From Bacteroidota bacterium (GTDB taxonomy: Bacteria > Bacteroidota > Ignavibacteria > Kapaibacteriales > UBA2268), in assembly GCA_024280675.1 (NCBI GenBank), contig JAJRPT010000200.1, forward strand, positions 1 to 7,267: 7,267 bases of DNA, in the 5' to 3' direction. Shown in pieces: positions 4,952 through 7,267 of this stretch. The number at the start of each line of letters is the position of its first letter. The stretch's first letter is position 1. Both the position numbers and the translations under genes were made by a program. Under the pieces are notes generated by a model, which was not told where the DNA came from, made no database searches, and saw only the letters and a program-made list of their open reading frames with translations.

Positions 4952-7015
4952 ATGAGTGATTTTGACAAGAATGAAAATACTGGAACTGGAAACAATCCTC
5001 CACCACCACCGACTCCACCTCAAGCTCCTTACCCTCCGCCACCAAATATGGGCGGCGGTCTACCACCTATGCCTTATCCTCCTCCGCATTATTCCAGACC
5101 ACGAAGCTCTTCACGTTGGTGGGTGCCAGTCGTAATTATACTTGGAGCAATCGGATTATTTATTTTTACAATAATCGCTCTTTTTTCTTATGCGGGATCA
5201 AAATTAACCGACTTTAGTTTTGAATCAAGCGAGGAAACAACTGTCTTAGGCGAAAAATCAGTGCTTTATTTAACTTATTCTGCCGGAGCTAGAGAATATA
5301 CAAAAGAGAGTCCATTCTCTGTGTTTAGTGGCAAGAAACGAGGCTCCTCTTTTTTAACAACACTAACGGCGATTGACAGGGCTTCCGAAGATGAGAATAT
5401 TGCAGGGATTTACCTCAAACCATTGGGCAGGATTCCACTTCCACGAGCTTTGGAATTAAATGAAGCTATAAATAAATTTAAAAAGTCTGGCAAATTCGTC
5501 TATGCTTTTATTGAATACGGCGATGAGAACACTTATTTATCAGCCCTGCCAGCCGATTCTATATTTATGCCCAGCGAAGGATTGCTTGAGATGAATGGAT
5601 ATGGCATAAGCTCATTATTTATGAAAGAGCTTTTTAATAAGTTTGGAATAGATTTTCATATAGAACAATTCGAAGATTTCAAATCTGCTGGCGAATCAAT
5701 GTCACGTACCTCATACAGCGACTCGGCACGTTATCAGCTAAGGGTTCTGCTTTCTCAACGCTTTGGAGCACTTGTCTCAGAAATTGCCGAATCCAGAGAT
5801 ATGAGCGAGGGTTTTGTTAAAGATGTAATGGCACGTGGGGTTTTCACAGCCGATTCAATACTGGCACTTGGCTTTATTGACGGATATTTTACCGAATCAA
5901 ATTTCAAAGATTTTCTTGAAATTAAACTGCATGGCGAATCTAGTGAGACAGATAAAAAAGAAAATGATTCTCACGACCATGCCGAAAAAGAAAAGCTACA
6001 ACTTGTTTCCGTAAAAAAATACTTGGCAAGCGAACCCAATAGCAACCGTGAGCATGCCGAAGATGACACTAAAATTGCAATAATTTACGGGACTGGTCCA
6101 ATTCATTCTGGCAAAGGAAAGGGTGGCTTTGGCGATGATTCCTATGAAATTCGCTCTGGGAAATATATTGAATATCTAAAGAAAGCCAGAGAAGATGATG
6201 ATGTGAAAGTGATTATTCTCAGAATAGACTCGCCGGGTGGATCAGTAATCGCCTCCGACGAGATGTGGGAAGAAATACAAAAAACTAAAAAGGTGAAGCC
6301 AGTCATTGCTTCAATGAGTTCAGTTGCGGCATCGGGCGGATATTATATGGCAATGGCATGCGACACAATCATAGCACACCCAGAAACAATCACAGGGTCA
6401 ATCGGTGTCATTTTACAAATCCCGAATGTTTCACGTCTTGCAGACATGGCTGGGGTGGCAATAGATACAATTTCAACAGGGCCAGCCTCACAGTTTCTCA
6501 ATGGATATTACCCCTATTCAAAAGGTGACTTGGGCAAGCTACGCCTTCTTTCCTCTGGCATCTATAGACGTTTTGTTGAGAAAGTAGCTCAGTCACGAGA
6601 TTTTACTTTTGAGGAAGCTAGAGAGCTTGCAAAGGGGCGTGTTTGGACCGGGCGGGATGCAAAGGAAAACGGGCTAGTCGATGAGCTGGGCGGAATGCTG
6701 CGGACGCTTGAAATTGCAAAAGAGATGATTGGAGTGGATACAAAAACGCTTGTTCGTCTTAGGACTTTCCCAGAGCGAAAGGATTCATTCGAGGAGCTCA
6801 TAAAGAGTTTAATGGGCGAAGAAGATGTAGAAATTTCTTCATCATTGGCAAAATCACTAGGACTAGACCCATTAGAACTACTAAGTTCTTGGAATGGACT
6901 AACGGGGCAACAGAAGTCTCAGCTAAGGTATGCAGCCTCACTTTTTGAGATGACAAAGACTGAAAAAGCAGTAGTTGCATTGCCAAGCACGGCATTTATG
7001 ATTGGAAATTATTAA
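4952..7015 (+). CDS. sppA: Signal peptide peptidase SppA, 67K type
   Basis: This is a membrane-anchored serine protease that degrades signal peptides left in the membrane after Sec export. It is 687 aa, longer than E. coli SppA (618 aa) because of N-terminal additions. Residues 1-55 are cytoplasmic and proline-rich (16-50, many PPP runs with Tyr and Met-Gly). One transmembrane helix spans about 56-81 (WWVPVV...ALFSY) and is preceded by Arg/Ser, favouring an N-in, C-out orientation. Two peptidase S49 domains follow. The N-terminal one (about 100-325) carries the general base Lys244 in EDFKSAGES; the C-terminal one (about 372-600) carries RIDSPGGS (424-431), nucleophile Ser461 in SVAASGGYY, TGSIGV (481-486) and the GRVWTGRDAKENGLVDELG block (562-580). 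The Lys/Ser dyad split over the two halves is as in E. coli (K209/S409), so it should be active. A charged Glu/Asp/Lys/His linker (about 326-373) joins the halves. The ATG at 4952 has no good Shine-Dalgarno. pyrE follows 30 bases after the stop. Confidence 0.95.
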   Translation: MSDFDKNENTGTGNNPPPPPTPPQAPYPPPPNMGGGLPPMPYPPPHYSRPRSSSRWWVPVVIILGAIGLFIFTIIALFSYAGSKLTDFSFESSEETTVLGEKSVLYLTYSAGAREYTKESPFSVFSGKKRGSSFLTTLTAIDRASEDENIAGIYLKPLGRIPLPRALELNEAINKFKKSGKFVYAFIEYGDENTYLSALPADSIFMPSEGLLEMNGYGISSLFMKELFNKFGIDFHIEQFEDFKSAGESMSRTSYSDSARYQLRVLLSQRFGALVSEIAESRDMSEGFVKDVMARGVFTADSILALGFIDGYFTESNFKDFLEIKLHGESSETDKKENDSHDHAEKEKLQLVSVKKYLASEPNSNREHAEDDTKIAIIYGTGPIHSGKGKGGFGDDSYEIRSGKYIEYLKKAREDDDVKVIILRIDSPGGSVIASDEMWEEIQKTKKVKPVIASMSSVAASGGYYMAMACDTIIAHPETITGSIGVILQIPNVSRLADMAGVAIDTISTGPASQFLNGYYPYSKGDLGKLRLLSSGIYRRFVEKVAQSRDFTFEEARELAKGRVWTGRDAKENGLVDELGGMLRTLEIAKEMIGVDTKTLVRLRTFPERKDSFEELIKSLMGEEDVEISSSLAKSLGLDPLELLSSWNGLTGQQKSQLRYAASLFEMTKTEKAVVALPSTAFMIGNY

Positions 7016-7045
7016 TAAAAACACTTAAACCCCAAGAAAAAAGCA

Positions 7046-7267
7046 ATGACAAAACAAGAACTAGCAAAAGAAATATTTGAGGTGTCTCATATAAATGGTA
7101 AATTCAAGTTGCGGAGTGGGGTGGTGTCGAACGAATATTTTGACAAGTACCAATTTGAATCACGACCGAAATTACTGAAGAAAATTGCGGATGCACTTAT
7201 TGAATTGTTACCAGAAGATTACGAAGTGCTTGCCCCTCTTGAGATGGGTGGTATTCCGATTGCAACG
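7046..7267 (+). CDS. pyrE: Orotate phosphoribosyltransferase (5' part, runs off the window)
   Basis: PyrE joins orotate to PRPP to give OMP, the fifth step of UMP synthesis, in the cytoplasm. The window holds 74 complete codons from ATG 7046; the frame is still open at the right edge. The start MTKQELAKEIFEVSHI, the short strand KFKLRSG, the conserved S-x-x-Y-F-D-K-Y segment (28-35; the lysine of this loop contacts PRPP/orotate in the family) and EVLAPLEMGGIPIAT (60-74) all match the N-terminal third of PyrE. The catalytic loop and the PRPP-binding motif lie beyond the window. The gene starts 30 bases after sppA with no terminator between, so the two are probably co-transcribed. The sequence before the ATG (AAGAAAAAAGCA) is purine-rich but only a weak Shine-Dalgarno. 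Confidence 0.88.
   Translation, partial: MTKQELAKEIFEVSHINGKFKLRSGVVSNEYFDKYQFESRPKLLKKIADALIELLPEDYEVLAPLEMGGIPIAT

Noticed and set aside
4939..4959. A six-codon frame (ATG GAA TTT TGG CAT GAG TGA) overlapping the sppA start, as a possible leader peptide
   Set aside because: It is very short, lacks a ribosome site and has no attenuator hairpin or meaningful codon run; chance is the simpler explanation.
6589..6995. Two - strand open frames antisense to the 3' end of sppA
   Set aside because: They are low-complexity reverse readings of well-conserved sppA codons, with no ribosome site or recognisable motif.

Overview
The window is an AT-rich, gene-dense stretch of chromosome from a member of the Bacteroidota/Chlorobi (FCB) group. 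Two independent signs support this. A large secreted repeat protein ends in a type IX secretion (T9SS) C-terminal sorting domain. Several intergenic regions also carry the Bacteroidetes-type promoter box TAnnTTTG rather than an E. coli-like -10. The sequence does not let me name a genus; an ignavibacterial, kapabacterial or flavobacterial/cytophagal host would all fit.

Layout, left to right. (1) Positions 1-56 hold the last codons of a + strand gene, followed by a strong rho-independent terminator at 83-120. (2) A second terminator, on the - strand (186-216), closes the convergent gene at 248-2932. That gene encodes an ~894 aa exported protein of eight fibronectin-III-like repeats plus a T9SS type A sorting tail. 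(3) At 3061-3624 (-) lies a 187 aa outer-membrane beta-barrel-like protein with a signal peptide, a good Shine-Dalgarno and a TATCTTTG promoter box. (4) At 3718-4863 (-) lies a dihydroorotate dehydrogenase-like flavoenzyme (pyrD) whose motifs mix class 1 and class 2 features. (5) Divergent from it, at 4952-7015 (+), is a full-length 67K-type signal peptide peptidase SppA with an unusual proline-rich cytoplasmic N-terminus. (6) Thirty bases later, running off the window at 7046-7267 (+), is the start of orotate phosphoribosyltransferase (pyrE).

How it fits together: PyrD and PyrE catalyse consecutive steps of UMP synthesis (dihydroorotate to orotate to OMP). Here they flank an envelope protease, with pyrD transcribed away from sppA-pyrE. 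The 88 bp between pyrD and sppA contains what look like two outward-facing promoters that overlap each other, plus a 23 bp inverted repeat that covers parts of both. This is the most interesting regulatory feature of the window. The two - strand envelope genes (beta-barrel and T9SS cargo) look like ordinary cell-surface functions.

I found no CRISPR array, transposon, phage gene, tRNA or rRNA, and no gene-free stretch above 300 bases. I do not see a clearly new biological system. The points worth checking are the shared pyrD/sppA control region with a possibly leaderless pyrD, and the hybrid character of the PyrD-like enzyme.
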